From assembly GCF_000423125.1 (NCBI RefSeq), contig NZ_AUHJ01000008.1:1-64000 (forward strand): 64,000 nt of DNA. Direction: 5' to 3'. The first letter of the stretch is position 1. Every line of letters begins with the position of its first letter. Below are positions 43,159 to 52,252 of this stretch, piece after piece. Position numbers and translations under genes: made by a program. The stretch is from Haliea salexigens DSM 19537 (GTDB lineage Bacteria; Pseudomonadota; Gammaproteobacteria; Pseudomonadales; Halieaceae). The notes under the pieces were generated by a model. The model was given only the letters and a program-made list of their open reading frames with translations, made no database searches and was not told the DNA's origin.

Positions 43159-44097
43159 CTAGGCGACCGGCGTCAGCCACTCGGGGTGTTGCGGGCGGTT
43201 GCCGCGCACCGAATCGAAGTACATGGCTTGCAGCTTCTCGGTGACAGGCCCGCGGGCACCGCTGCCAATTTGCCGGCCGTCGAGCATGCGGATAGGTACG
43301 ACCTCGGCGGCAGTGCCAGTGAAAAAGGCTTCGTCGGCGATGTAGACCTCGTCGCGGGTGATGCGCCGCTCGCGAATCTGGTAGCCGAGCTCCGCCGCCA
43401 GGGCGAATACCGTATTGCGCGTGATGCCGTCCAGACAGGAGGTCAGGTCCGGGGTGAAGATCTGGTTGTCGCGTACAACAAACACGTTCTCCCCACTGCC
43501 TTCCGCCACATAGCCCTCGTTGTCCAGCATCAACGCTTCTTCGGCGCCGCTGTCCAGCGCCTCGCGCAGGGCCAGCATCGAGTTGATGTAGTTGCCGTTG
43601 GCCTTGGCCTTGCACATGGTGATGTTGACATGGTGGCGCGTATAGGACGAGGTGCGTACCTTGATACCGCGGTCGCGGGCTTCCGGGTCCATGTAGGAAG
43701 GCCACTCCCAGGCGGCGATCATGACATGGGTACGCAGCTTGTCGGCGCGCAGCCCCATACCCTCGGAGCCGAGGAAGCACATGGGGCGCAGGTAACCTTC
43801 GGTCAGCTTGTTCTCACGCACCACGGTGCGCTGGGCCTCGTTCAGCGTGGCCTTGTCGTAGGGCATCTCCATGCCGAGGATGTGGGCCGACCGGAACAGG
43901 CGGTTGGTGTGCTCTTCCAGGCGGAAGATGCAGGTGCCGCGATCGGGCGTGTTGTAGGCGCGCACGCCCTCGAATACACCCAGGCCGTAGTGAAAGGTGT
44001 GGGTGAGGACATGGACTTTCGCCTCACGCCATGGCACCAGTTCGCCATCCATCCAGATGACCCCATCGCGGTCTGCAAAATTGGGTGCTGCACTCAT
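43159..44097 (-). CDS. ilvE: Branched-chain amino acid aminotransferase
   Basis: 312 aa from the ATG at 44097; the open frame goes further upstream but over the end of glnE. IlvE hallmarks: DRDGVIWMDGELVPWREAKVHVLTHTFHYGLGVFEG, PLP-binding Lys in CKAKANGNYINSMLA, EALMLDNEGYVAEGSGENVF and the C-terminal GTAAEVVPIRMLDGRQIG. It transfers the amino group to the keto acids of Leu, Ile and Val. It begins 2 bp after the glnE stop, so both are on one transcript, an arrangement shared with several gammaproteobacteria. ilvD is elsewhere in the window. Confidence 0.95.
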   Translation of the reverse strand: MSAAPNFADRDGVIWMDGELVPWREAKVHVLTHTFHYGLGVFEGVRAYNTPDRGTCIFRLEEHTNRLFRSAHILGMEMPYDKATLNEAQRTVVRENKLTEGYLRPMCFLGSEGMGLRADKLRTHVMIAAWEWPSYMDPEARDRGIKVRTSSYTRHHVNITMCKAKANGNYINSMLALREALDSGAEEALMLDNEGYVAEGSGENVFVVRDNQIFTPDLTSCLDGITRNTVFALAAELGYQIRERRITRDEVYIADEAFFTGTAAEVVPIRMLDGRQIGSGARGPVTEKLQAMYFDSVRGNRPQHPEWLTPVA

Positions 44098-44099
44098 GT

Positions 44100-47000
44100 T
44101 CAGTCCTGCTGCTCGGTTAATCCTGACGGCGCCGGAAACAGGCGCTGCCACACGGCTTCCACGCTGGCCCGCTGTTCTCGATACCGCTCGCCATCCACCC
44201 GGCCGGGCAACTGCTGCAAGGCCAGCTGGTGAGCGGCAGACCGGAAAGCCAGGTACGCCGCCACCAGCGTGCTGCTCTCGTGCTCGCTGAGCAGGCCGGC
44301 ATTTGCCAGGGTTTCCAGAATGCGGATGTTGTCCGACCAGCGCACCAATTCAGGCACACGACGGGACCACGCCAGAACCGCATATTGCACCATAAATTCA
44401 ATATCAACGATACCTCCGACGCCCTGTTTCAGGTCGAAATCCTCGCCGTCCGGCAGCTGCGCGGGCAAAAGCTCACGGCGCATGCGCGCCCGCATGGCCA
44501 CCACCTCCTCTGCCAGCGCATCGGCGTCCCGTTCGCGCTCCAGAATTGACCGGCGCACCGCGTCCACCGCGTCGGCAACCACAGGGTCACCGGCTACGTG
44601 CCGGGCGCGCACCAGGGCCTGATGCTCCCAGGTCCAGGCGCTCTCCTCCTGATAGCTGCGAAACCCTTTGAGGGAAGTCGCCAGCAGGCCGGAGGCGCCT
44701 GAGGGCCGCAGCCGCATGTCCACGTCGTACAGCTGCCCCAGGGTCATGCGGGTTTCGAGGATATGGATGACGCGCTGCCCGAGCCGGGTATAGAAACGGA
44801 TGTTGTCGATGCTGCGCTCGCCGTCGGTGACGCCCTGGGCGTCCGCGTCAAAAATGAAGACCAGGTCGAGGTCCGAGCTGTAGCTGAGTTCAATGCCGCC
44901 CAGCTTGCCGTAACCAAAAACCGCAAAGCCCGTGCCGCTGCTCTCCCGCGACGGCGCACCGAAGCGCGCGGTGAGGTCGCTCCAAGCCACGGACAGTACA
45001 TGCTCCAGAATCACGTCGGCAATCCAGGTCAGCTTGTCGCTCACCTGCATCAGTGGCAGGCGTCCTACCACTTCACTGGCCGCCACCCGCAGCACGTGCG
45101 CCGCCTTGAAATAGCGCAGCGCATCCATCTGGCCTTCCAGGTCATCCGGCGCCAGCCGCGCAACCTGTTGCCGCAATGCATCGGCCAGGCGCGACTTGTC
45201 CGGCGCCGTATAGAGGCTGGCCCGGTCCAGCAGCTCGTCCAGCAGTACCGGGTGGCGCTGCAGCTGCTCGGCAATCCAGGGGCTGGCATCGCAGAGCAGC
45301 ACGAGGTCGGCCAGCGCAGGTGGATTCTCCAGCAACAGCGCCAGATACGCGCTGCGGCGCAATACGGCGGTGACAAAAGGCAGAATACGCTGCAGCGCGC
45401 GATCGGGGTCGCTCGCCTCCGCACACGCCAGCAGCAGGCGCGGCATGAATTGCTGCAGGCGCTCGCGCCCCTCGGCCTGCAGAGTGGCCACGCGACTGCT
45501 GTCGCGCAGCGCCTGCAACCGCTCGAGGCTGTCACTTGCCTCACGATAGCCCAGCTCAGCGAGCGCCGCTGCGGTTAAATCGTCTCCCCAGGGCGGCAGC
45601 TCATCGGCTGTCGCGGCTTCTTCATCGCTTTCAGGCTCGGCGATCAGGTCGCGAAAATGCTCGGCGACGCGACTGCGGTGCGCCGCCAGCGCCGCCAGAT
45701 ACGCGGGCCAGTCCGCACAGCCCATCACCGTCGCCATGGCCTGCTGCTGCAGTGCATCCGTCGGCAGCGCCTGGGTTTGCTGGTCCAGGTAGCCCTGAAT
45801 GGCATGCTCGCTGTCGCGCAGGAACAGGTAGGCGGTGCGCAGCTCGAACACCGCTTCGGGCGGCAGGCAGCCCAGTGTGCACAGCTCCTCCAGGATCAGA
45901 AGCAGCTCGCGTTGCTGCAGCGCCAGGTCGCGGCCACCGCGAATGAGCTGGAAGCACTGAGCGATAAACTCGACCTCGCGGATGCCACCGTGGCCCAGCT
46001 TGACGTCATCCTGCAGCCCGCGGCGGCGCACCTCGCTGTTGATCATCTGCTTCATGCCGCGGAGACTTTCGATGACGCCGAAATCCACATAACGGCGAAA
46101 CACAAAGGGGCGCAACATCTCCATCAACTCGGCGCCGCGCTGTGGGTCCCCGGTGATGGGACGCGCCTTGATCAGTGCGTAGCGCTCCCAGTCGCGGCCC
46201 TGCTCCTGATAGTACTCTTCGAGGGCGGCAAAGTTCACCGCCAGCGAACCGCTTTCGCCGTAGGGACGCAGGCGCATGTCCACGCGGAACACGAAACCGT
46301 CGGCGGTGACCTGATCCAGGGCACTGATCAGGCCCTGGCCCAACTTGGTGAAGAACTCGGCATTGCTGATGCTGCGCCGCTCACCATCGGTGTCTCCCGC
46401 TTCCGGAAACGCGAAGATGAGATCGATATCCGATGACACATTGAGCTCCCGTGCCCCCAGTTTGCCCATGGCAATCACGATCAGCTGCTGTGCCTCGCCG
46501 CTGCGGGCGCTGCGCGGGGTGCCGAAGCGCGCCTGCAGCTGGGCCATGAGCTGTTCCTGCGCCAGTGCAATGCAGCATTCAGCCAGCGTCGAGGTATCGC
46601 GCACGGTTTCCAGCGTGTCGGCGCTGCGGCAGAAATCGCGCCACACAATGCGCAGCATATGCCGCTGCCGGAAACGACGCAGCACCGTATTCAGTTCCGC
46701 ACCGGGTTCGGCGAGCCAGGTGCGCAGCTCGGCAGCCATGTCTCCCGGCTGCAGTGCGCGTTGCAGCAGACCCGAGGACAGCAGCTCCGTGAGCACAGCG
46801 GGCTGGCGGCGCACGGTCTCGGCCACAAACGGGCTGCAGGCCAGCACACGGGCAAGGGAGCCGGCGAGCTCTGCCCCGGCCGGCGCAAGTGCTGCCTCAA
46901 GCGCACGCACGGCGCCGCTATCGGGGTGATCCTGAATACGCTGCCATGCGGTTGCCGCAGCGGTCGCCAGGCTCGAGGTTAAGGCGTGGGTGTCGATCAT
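44100..47000 (-). CDS. glnE: Glutamine-synthetase adenylyltransferase (bifunctional)
   Basis: 966 aa, normal GlnE length. Two nucleotidyltransferase domains: the first (IVIAMGKLGARELNVSSDIDLIFAF) contains the adenylyl-removing Asp motif, the second (FAVFGYGKLGGIELSYSSDLDLVFIF) the adenylyl-transfer motif. GHGGIREVEFIAQCFQLI and KQGVGGIVDIEFMVQYAVL are further family blocks. It adds or removes AMP on glutamine synthetase in response to PII. GGAAG precedes the ATG. Upstream is the GspE-like gene (24-bp gap); downstream, ilvE begins after 2 bp. Confidence 0.97.
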   Translation of the reverse strand: MIDTHALTSSLATAAATAWQRIQDHPDSGAVRALEAALAPAGAELAGSLARVLACSPFVAETVRRQPAVLTELLSSGLLQRALQPGDMAAELRTWLAEPGAELNTVLRRFRQRHMLRIVWRDFCRSADTLETVRDTSTLAECCIALAQEQLMAQLQARFGTPRSARSGEAQQLIVIAMGKLGARELNVSSDIDLIFAFPEAGDTDGERRSISNAEFFTKLGQGLISALDQVTADGFVFRVDMRLRPYGESGSLAVNFAALEEYYQEQGRDWERYALIKARPITGDPQRGAELMEMLRPFVFRRYVDFGVIESLRGMKQMINSEVRRRGLQDDVKLGHGGIREVEFIAQCFQLIRGGRDLALQQRELLLILEELCTLGCLPPEAVFELRTAYLFLRDSEHAIQGYLDQQTQALPTDALQQQAMATVMGCADWPAYLAALAAHRSRVAEHFRDLIAEPESDEEAATADELPPWGDDLTAAALAELGYREASDSLERLQALRDSSRVATLQAEGRERLQQFMPRLLLACAEASDPDRALQRILPFVTAVLRRSAYLALLLENPPALADLVLLCDASPWIAEQLQRHPVLLDELLDRASLYTAPDKSRLADALRQQVARLAPDDLEGQMDALRYFKAAHVLRVAASEVVGRLPLMQVSDKLTWIADVILEHVLSVAWSDLTARFGAPSRESSGTGFAVFGYGKLGGIELSYSSDLDLVFIFDADAQGVTDGERSIDNIRFYTRLGQRVIHILETRMTLGQLYDVDMRLRPSGASGLLATSLKGFRSYQEESAWTWEHQALVRARHVAGDPVVADAVDAVRRSILERERDADALAEEVVAMRARMRRELLPAQLPDGEDFDLKQGVGGIVDIEFMVQYAVLAWSRRVPELVRWSDNIRILETLANAGLLSEHESSTLVAAYLAFRSAAHQLALQQLPGRVDGERYREQRASVEAVWQRLFPAPSGLTEQQD

Positions 47001-47023
47001 CGGCAGAGACTTCCGTTGGCGAA

Positions 47024-48805
47024 TCAGGCGTCGAAGAGGGGGGCGACGCGCATCACTTCTTCTATGGTGGTGTGGCCCGAAGCCACCCGCGCGGCGCCGG
47101 CCAGCCGCAGCGTGCGCATACCCTCGGACATGGCCACCTCACGCACTTTGCGAGACTCCATATCGGGCACGATGCAGGCCGCCACTTCGGGACTGTTGAC
47201 CAGCAACTCGTAAATGCCCTGGCGCCCGCTATAACCGGTCTCCCGGCAGGCACGACAGCCCACGGGGCGCGCCACCTGCGCAGGTGCCGGCAGCGGAAAG
47301 GGGTGCACCAGTTGCTGCCAGGCCTCCTCGTCCACCGGCTCCAGTACCTTGCACTCGGTACAGAGCACCCGAACCAGCCGCTGGGACATGATGCCGCGCA
47401 GGGTGGCCTTGATCAGATAGGCGGGCAGGCCCAGCTCCAGCAGGCGCGCTACCGAGCCGGGGGAATCATTGGTGTGCAGCGTCGACAGCACCAGGTGGCC
47501 GGTCAGCGCAGCCTGCACGGCCATATGCGCGGTTTCCAGGTCACGTATCTCCCCCACCATGATGATGTCCGGGTCCTGCCGCATCAACGCGCGCACACCC
47601 GTGGAAAAATCCAGCTTGATGCTGTGATTGACCTGCATCTGGTTGAAGCTGTCCTCAACCATCTCGATGGGGTCCTCGATGGTGCACACGTTCACGTCCG
47701 AGGTGGCCAGGCGGCGCAGGGTGGAATAGAGCGTGGTGGTCTTGCCCGAGCCAGTGGGTCCGGTCACCAGTACAATGCCGTTGCCGTGCGAGGTCATCAG
47801 CTGCCAGCGGTGCAGGTCCTCGTCTTCCAGCCCCAGCTGGGCAAAACTCTTCTGCAACAGTTCCGGATCGAAAATACGCATCACCAGCTTTTCGCCGAAT
47901 GCCGTGGGCAGGGTCGACAGGCGCAGCTCCACTTCGCCCCCGGTCTGGGGCGAGCGCGTTTTCAGGCGCCCGTCCTGGGGCCGGCGTTTTTCCGCTACGT
48001 CCATGCGCCCGAGTATCTTGATACGGCTGGTCACGGCGGCGCACACCTGCTGCGGCAGTTCGTACACATTGTGCAACACGCCGTCGATGCGGAAACGCAC
48101 GTGGCCCACTTCCCGGCGGGGTTCGACGTGAATATCCGAGGCGCGCTGTTCAAAGGCGTATTGCAACAGCCAGTCGACAATCGTCACCACGTGCTGGTCG
48201 TTGGCGTCGAGCTCATGCATGGCGCCCAGTTCCAGCATCTGCTCGAGGTTGGTCACCCCGGGTGCCGCACTGTGGCTTACGCCGCTGTGACGGGCGCCCC
48301 GTACCGAACGCGCCATGCTGTAGAACTCGGCGGTGTGGCGAGTGATGTCGCGCGGGTCCGCCAGCACACGTCGGATCGGTTTGCGCAGCACATGCTCGAG
48401 ATTGCGCTCCCAGCCGCGAATCCACGGCTCCGCGCTGGCTATTACCACATCGTCCGTGTTCACTTCCACCGCCAGAATACGGTGCCGGCGCGCAAACTCG
48501 CGCGACATCACCTCGGCCACGGCGCTGACGTTGATCTTCAGGGGGTCAATAGCGTACACCGCCTGCCCGGTGCGCGCACTCAACCAGCCGAGCAGGGCTT
48601 CCATATCCAGCGCTTTGCCGCTGTGCGCGGCGTCCGCCAACTTTTGCTCAGCCAGGTAGACCAGCGGATGGATGCTGCCCACGTTGACCTTGAGCAGGCG
48701 ATCGCGATCCGCTGCTGACACACGGCCCGCAGTGTGCAGCTCCTCGGCCAGAACATGCAGCTCGAGGGATCTCTCTGCGAATTCAGGGCCGAACTGGGTA
48801 GTCAT
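47024..48805 (-). CDS. GspE/PilB-type secretion or pilus assembly ATPase
   Basis: 593 aa from the ATG at 48805 preceded by GAGAGG. N-terminal MshEN-like domains (residues 60-140) are followed by the ATPase core: Asp box IEDPIEMVED, Walker A GPTGSGKTTTLY near residue 350, Walker B PDIIMVGEIRDLETAHMAVQ and the His box LSTLHTNDSPGSV. A zinc-binding tetracysteine CTEC...CRACRETGYSG near the end marks extension ATPases. It powers type II secretion or type IV pilus extension. The rest of the machinery is not in the window, so the specific system (PilB, GspE or MSHA) is open. Confidence 0.9.
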   Translation of the reverse strand: MTTQFGPEFAERSLELHVLAEELHTAGRVSAADRDRLLKVNVGSIHPLVYLAEQKLADAAHSGKALDMEALLGWLSARTGQAVYAIDPLKINVSAVAEVMSREFARRHRILAVEVNTDDVVIASAEPWIRGWERNLEHVLRKPIRRVLADPRDITRHTAEFYSMARSVRGARHSGVSHSAAPGVTNLEQMLELGAMHELDANDQHVVTIVDWLLQYAFEQRASDIHVEPRREVGHVRFRIDGVLHNVYELPQQVCAAVTSRIKILGRMDVAEKRRPQDGRLKTRSPQTGGEVELRLSTLPTAFGEKLVMRIFDPELLQKSFAQLGLEDEDLHRWQLMTSHGNGIVLVTGPTGSGKTTTLYSTLRRLATSDVNVCTIEDPIEMVEDSFNQMQVNHSIKLDFSTGVRALMRQDPDIIMVGEIRDLETAHMAVQAALTGHLVLSTLHTNDSPGSVARLLELGLPAYLIKATLRGIMSQRLVRVLCTECKVLEPVDEEAWQQLVHPFPLPAPAQVARPVGCRACRETGYSGRQGIYELLVNSPEVAACIVPDMESRKVREVAMSEGMRTLRLAGAARVASGHTTIEEVMRVAPLFDA

Positions 48806-48883
48806 GGCGCTGCGCCTCTCTGCTGGCGGGATACAACATGCGCGCATGCTAGCACAGGCGACTGCCGCTGCGCGCCGCACGGT

Positions 48884-48912
48884 GTGACAGGAGCAGCACC
48901 CTCACCTATACT
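48884..48912 (+). promoter_or_regulatory. Sigma70-type promoter upstream of the DUF47-pit operon
   Basis: GTGACA (48884-48889) and TATACT (48907-48912) are separated by 17 bp, close to the consensus. The DUF47 gene starts 28 bp further on with AGGAGAG as RBS. It would also be in place to start the phosphate transporter mRNA. Confidence 0.65.
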
Positions 48913-48940
48913 TCGCGCCTTGCCCACAGGAGAGCACCCA

Positions 48941-49621
48941 ATGCCCAGCTCGAACCCGCTAAGCAGCCTCTTTGGCCGGTCGCCCATCGGGCCCATTCAG
49001 GAGCATATGCAGGTGGCCAACGACGCCGCACAGCTGCTCCCCGCGTTTCTGGAAGCTGCCCAGGACGATGACTGGAAGCTGGCAGAAGAGATCTTCAAGC
49101 GTATCGGCGAAGCCGAGGAGGCCGCCGACAAACTCAAGCGGTCCGTACGCCGGCACCTGCCCAACAGCCTGTTCCTGCCGGTGCCCCGCACCGACCTGCT
49201 GGAGCTGGTGACCATTCAGGACCACGTGGCAAATACGGCAAAAGACATCGCCGGCCTCATGCTGGGCCGGGAAATGCGCTTTCCCGAGAAGCTGGAAAAA
49301 CACCTGCTGGAATTCGCGCGCGCCTGCACCGCCACCTGCGAGCAGGCGCTGGTTGCCATTCGCGAACTCGATGAGTTGCTGGAAGTGGGCTTTACCGGTC
49401 GCGAAGTGGTGCGCGTCGAAGGCCTGATCAAGGAACTGGATAAACTGGAAGGGCGCACCGACAAGCAGTCCAAGGCGCTGCGGGCGCGGCTCTTCAAGCT
49501 GGAAAGAAAACTCTACGCGGTAGACGTGATGTTCTATTACAAGGTGATTGAACTGCTTGCCGGGCTGGCGGACTCCGCCGAACGGGTAGGTCACCGACTG
49601 CAGATACTGATGGCGAAATAG
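48941..49621 (+). CDS. DUF47/TIGR00153 PhoU-like protein
   Basis: 226 aa, ATG with AGGAGAG upstream. The protein is all-helical, starting with LSSLFGRSPIGPIQEHMQVAND, then ERLKRSV-type helical repeats, and a C-terminal YKVIELLAGLADSAERVGHRLQIL. DUF47 proteins share the PhoU fold with acidic metal-binding clusters and are usually encoded directly before low-affinity Pit transporters, as here (9-bp gap). They are thought to regulate phosphate uptake at the membrane face. A promoter is visible at 48884-48912. Confidence 0.9.
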   Translation: MPSSNPLSSLFGRSPIGPIQEHMQVANDAAQLLPAFLEAAQDDDWKLAEEIFKRIGEAEEAADKLKRSVRRHLPNSLFLPVPRTDLLELVTIQDHVANTAKDIAGLMLGREMRFPEKLEKHLLEFARACTATCEQALVAIRELDELLEVGFTGREVVRVEGLIKELDKLEGRTDKQSKALRARLFKLERKLYAVDVMFYYKVIELLAGLADSAERVGHRLQILMAK

Positions 49622-49630
49622 GACACAGGC

Positions 49631-50908
49631 ATGGAAATCATCGCGGAACATGGCACGCTGCTGCTGATACTGGCCTGTATGTTCGGGTTCTTCATGGCCT
49701 GGGGCGTCGGTGCCAACGACGTCGCCAATGCCATGGGCACCTCGGTGGGCTCGAAAGCGCTGACCATCAAGCAGGCCATTCTGGTGGCCATGGTGTTCGA
49801 GTTCCTCGGCGCCTATCTGGCTGGGGGCGAAGTGACCGCCACCATTCGCCAGGGCATTATCGATACCGATTCGATGGCCGACAGGCCGGAGTTGATGGTC
49901 TACGGCATGCTATCGGCGCTGCTTGCGGCCGGCACCTGGCTGATGATCGCCAGTATCAAGGGCTGGCCCGTGTCGACGACCCACTCGATTGTCGGTGCCA
50001 TTGTCGGCTTTGCCGCCGTGGGTATCGGCGTGGACGCCGTACACTGGGAAAAGGTCGGCACCATCGCCGCCAGCTGGCTGGTGTCGCCGCTGCTCGCCGG
50101 CACCATCTCATTCGCCCTGTTCATGAGCGTGAAGATTCTCATCCTGGATACCGAAGACCCCTTCCAGCGCGCCAAGCGCTTCATTCCCGTTTACATGTGG
50201 ATGGTGGGCTTCATGATTTCCATGGTGACCCTGCTCAAGGGCCTGAAGCACATCGGCGTGGAAATGGATCTGGGGCTGGGCTCCAAGTTTGCCAACGCGG
50301 TGCCCCTGTCGTTCCTGATTGGCCTGGTGGTTGCCGCGCTGGGTGGCTTCCTCGTCAACCGCATCAAGCCGGTGCCCAACACCCAGCATCGCTTTGCCAA
50401 CGTGGAGCGTGTGTTCGGTATCCTGATGATATTCACCGCCTGTGCCATGGCCTTCGCCCACGGCTCCAACGACGTGGCGAACGCGGTAGGGCCGCTGGCA
50501 GCCGTTGCCAATACGGTCATGTCGGGCGGCATGATCACCTCCCAGGCACCCTTGCCCTGGTGGATTCTGCTGGTCGGTGCCATGGGGATCGTAGTGGGGC
50601 TTGCAACCTATGGCTGGAAGGTGATCATGACCGTCGGGCGTAAAATTACCGAACTCACCCCCAGCCGCGGCTTTGCCGCAGAGCTGGGCGCGGCATCCAC
50701 GGTGGTGCTGGCCTCCGGCACCGGCCTGCCCATCTCCACCACGCACACACTGGTCGGGGCCATCCTGGGCGTTGGTTTCGCCCGCGGAATTGCGGCACTG
50801 AACCTGCGCACCATCGGCACCATTTTCATGTCCTGGATCATCACCCTGCCTGCAGGCGCGGCGCTCTCAATCATCTTCTTCTTCACCTTCAAGGGCATCT
50901 TCGGCTGA
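49631..50908 (+). CDS. Inorganic phosphate transporter, PiT family
   Basis: 425 aa. About ten membrane helices; both halves carry the PiT signature, first as WGVGANDVANAMGTSVGSKAL near residue 25 and again as FAHGSNDVANAVGPLAAV near residue 275, plus SISTTHSIVG-like GWPVSTTHSIVG and GLPISTTHTLVG. It imports phosphate as a metal-phosphate complex with protons or sodium. The preceding DUF47 gene is 9 bp upstream. A strong hairpin follows at 50919-50945. Confidence 0.95.
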   Translation: MEIIAEHGTLLLILACMFGFFMAWGVGANDVANAMGTSVGSKALTIKQAILVAMVFEFLGAYLAGGEVTATIRQGIIDTDSMADRPELMVYGMLSALLAAGTWLMIASIKGWPVSTTHSIVGAIVGFAAVGIGVDAVHWEKVGTIAASWLVSPLLAGTISFALFMSVKILILDTEDPFQRAKRFIPVYMWMVGFMISMVTLLKGLKHIGVEMDLGLGSKFANAVPLSFLIGLVVAALGGFLVNRIKPVPNTQHRFANVERVFGILMIFTACAMAFAHGSNDVANAVGPLAAVANTVMSGGMITSQAPLPWWILLVGAMGIVVGLATYGWKVIMTVGRKITELTPSRGFAAELGAASTVVLASGTGLPISTTHTLVGAILGVGFARGIAALNLRTIGTIFMSWIITLPAGAALSIIFFFTFKGIFG

Positions 50909-50918
50909 GCCACCTCCC

Positions 50919-50945
50919 CGGGCACTGATTGACTCGATCAGTGCC
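50919..50945 (+). terminator. Perfect 10-bp hairpin after the phosphate transporter
   Basis: GGGCACTGAT (50919-50928) and ATCAGTGCCC (50936-50945) pair perfectly around a 7-base loop, 11 bp after the stop codon. A C run rather than T run follows, so if it terminates it does so inefficiently or needs Rho; mRNA 3' end protection is an alternative. Confidence 0.5.
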
Positions 50946-50995
50946 CCCCGCTACCGTCAGCCGACCCCCCACGGGCAACCGCAGGCAGTCGCTCC

Positions 50996-52147
50996 ATGTC
51001 ACACCACGACAAGCACATCATCAGCCAGCTTCGCGCCCTTGTCGGCACGCCGTCTGTCAGTTCCACAGACTCCTCCTGGGACCAGGGCAACCGGGCGGTT
51101 ATCGAGCTGTTGGCCGGCTGGCTGTCGGCGCTCGGCTTTCGCACCGAAATCATGGATGTGTCGCCCGATGGGCAGAAGGCCAACCTGATTGCCACGCTGG
51201 GCAGCGGTCCGGGCGGTCTGGTGCTGGCGGGGCATACCGATACGGTGCCGTTTGACGAGGGGCGCTGGCGGTCAGACCCGCTGCAGCTTACCGAGCGCGA
51301 CCAGCGCCTGTATGGCCTGGGCAGCACGGACATGAAAGGCTTTTTCCCCATTGCCATCGCCGCGGCACGCGCATTCGTGGACAAGCCCCTGCAGCAACCG
51401 CTTATCATTCTCGCCACCGCCGATGAAGAAAGCTCCATGGACGGTGCGCGGGCACTCGCCGCTGCGGGGCGCCCCCGGGCCCGCGCCGCCATCATCGGCG
51501 AGCCGACCTCATTGAACCCGGTGCGTCTGCACAAGGGCATTATGATGGAGGCCATTGAGGTCACCGGACTCGCCGGGCACTCATCCAACCCGGCACTGGG
51601 CGTCAACGCACTGGATGTGATGCACGAGCTGATGAGCGAGATGATGCAATTTCGCCACCAGCTGGCGACCGAGCACGCCAATAGCGCCTTCGAGGTGGCA
51701 TTTCCCACACTCAACCTGGGCTGCATACACGGTGGCGACAGCCCCAACCGGATTTGCGGCCGCTGCGAGCTGCACTTTGATCTGCGCCTCACACCCTCGG
51801 CCGCCGCGGCGGGTGTGCGCGAGCAGTTGCAGCAGCGCCTGCAGACACTGGCCCATGCGCGCGGTGCCAGAATTGCACTGCGCTCACTGGTAGAGCCGGT
51901 GCCACCCTTCGAACAGCCAGCAAACAGCGAGCTGGTGCGCCTGGCGGAAAAGCTCACCGGGCACAGCGCACTGGCCGTTGGCTTTGCCACCGAGGCTCCG
52001 TTCCTGCAAGCCATCGGTATGGAAACTATCGTTATGGGGCCCGGCTCCATTGACCGCGCGCACCAGCCGGACGAATACCTGGAGCTGAGCCAGATCCAGC
52101 CCTGCGTCGACCTGCTGCAATCCTGCATCGCCCACTACTGCCTGTGA
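50996..52147 (+). CDS. argE: Acetylornithine deacetylase
   Basis: 383 aa M20-family metallopeptidase. LVLAGHTDTVPFDEGRW supplies the first metal His and Asp; LYGLGSTDMKGFFPIA the bridging Asp; TADEESSMDGARAL the catalytic and binding Glu; IGEPTSLNPVRLHKGIM and the C-terminal TEAPFLQAIGMETIVMGPG complete the site. These variants, in particular STDMKGF and GEPTSLNPV, are those of ArgE rather than DapE. It removes acetate from N-acetylornithine in arginine synthesis. argA follows 58-105 bp later in the same direction, so the two share the pathway and possibly a transcript. Confidence 0.92.
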   Translation: MSHHDKHIISQLRALVGTPSVSSTDSSWDQGNRAVIELLAGWLSALGFRTEIMDVSPDGQKANLIATLGSGPGGLVLAGHTDTVPFDEGRWRSDPLQLTERDQRLYGLGSTDMKGFFPIAIAAARAFVDKPLQQPLIILATADEESSMDGARALAAAGRPRARAAIIGEPTSLNPVRLHKGIMMEAIEVTGLAGHSSNPALGVNALDVMHELMSEMMQFRHQLATEHANSAFEVAFPTLNLGCIHGGDSPNRICGRCELHFDLRLTPSAAAAGVREQLQQRLQTLAHARGARIALRSLVEPVPPFEQPANSELVRLAEKLTGHSALAVGFATEAPFLQAIGMETIVMGPGSIDRAHQPDEYLELSQIQPCVDLLQSCIAHYCL

Positions 52148-52252
52148 CGAGAGCGGGCAGGCCGCACAGGCCGTGAAAATTTGCATTAGTCGGCGCGGCC
52201 CGCATTGGGTACTCTTGGCACACCATCGTCACTGCCAAACGGAACCGACCAC

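Noticed and set aside
46889-48718. 609-codon plus-strand open frame
   Set aside because: It lies antisense to glnE and the GspE-type ATPase, both with all their motifs. Its composition (many His, Gly, Val) is typical of a shadow frame.
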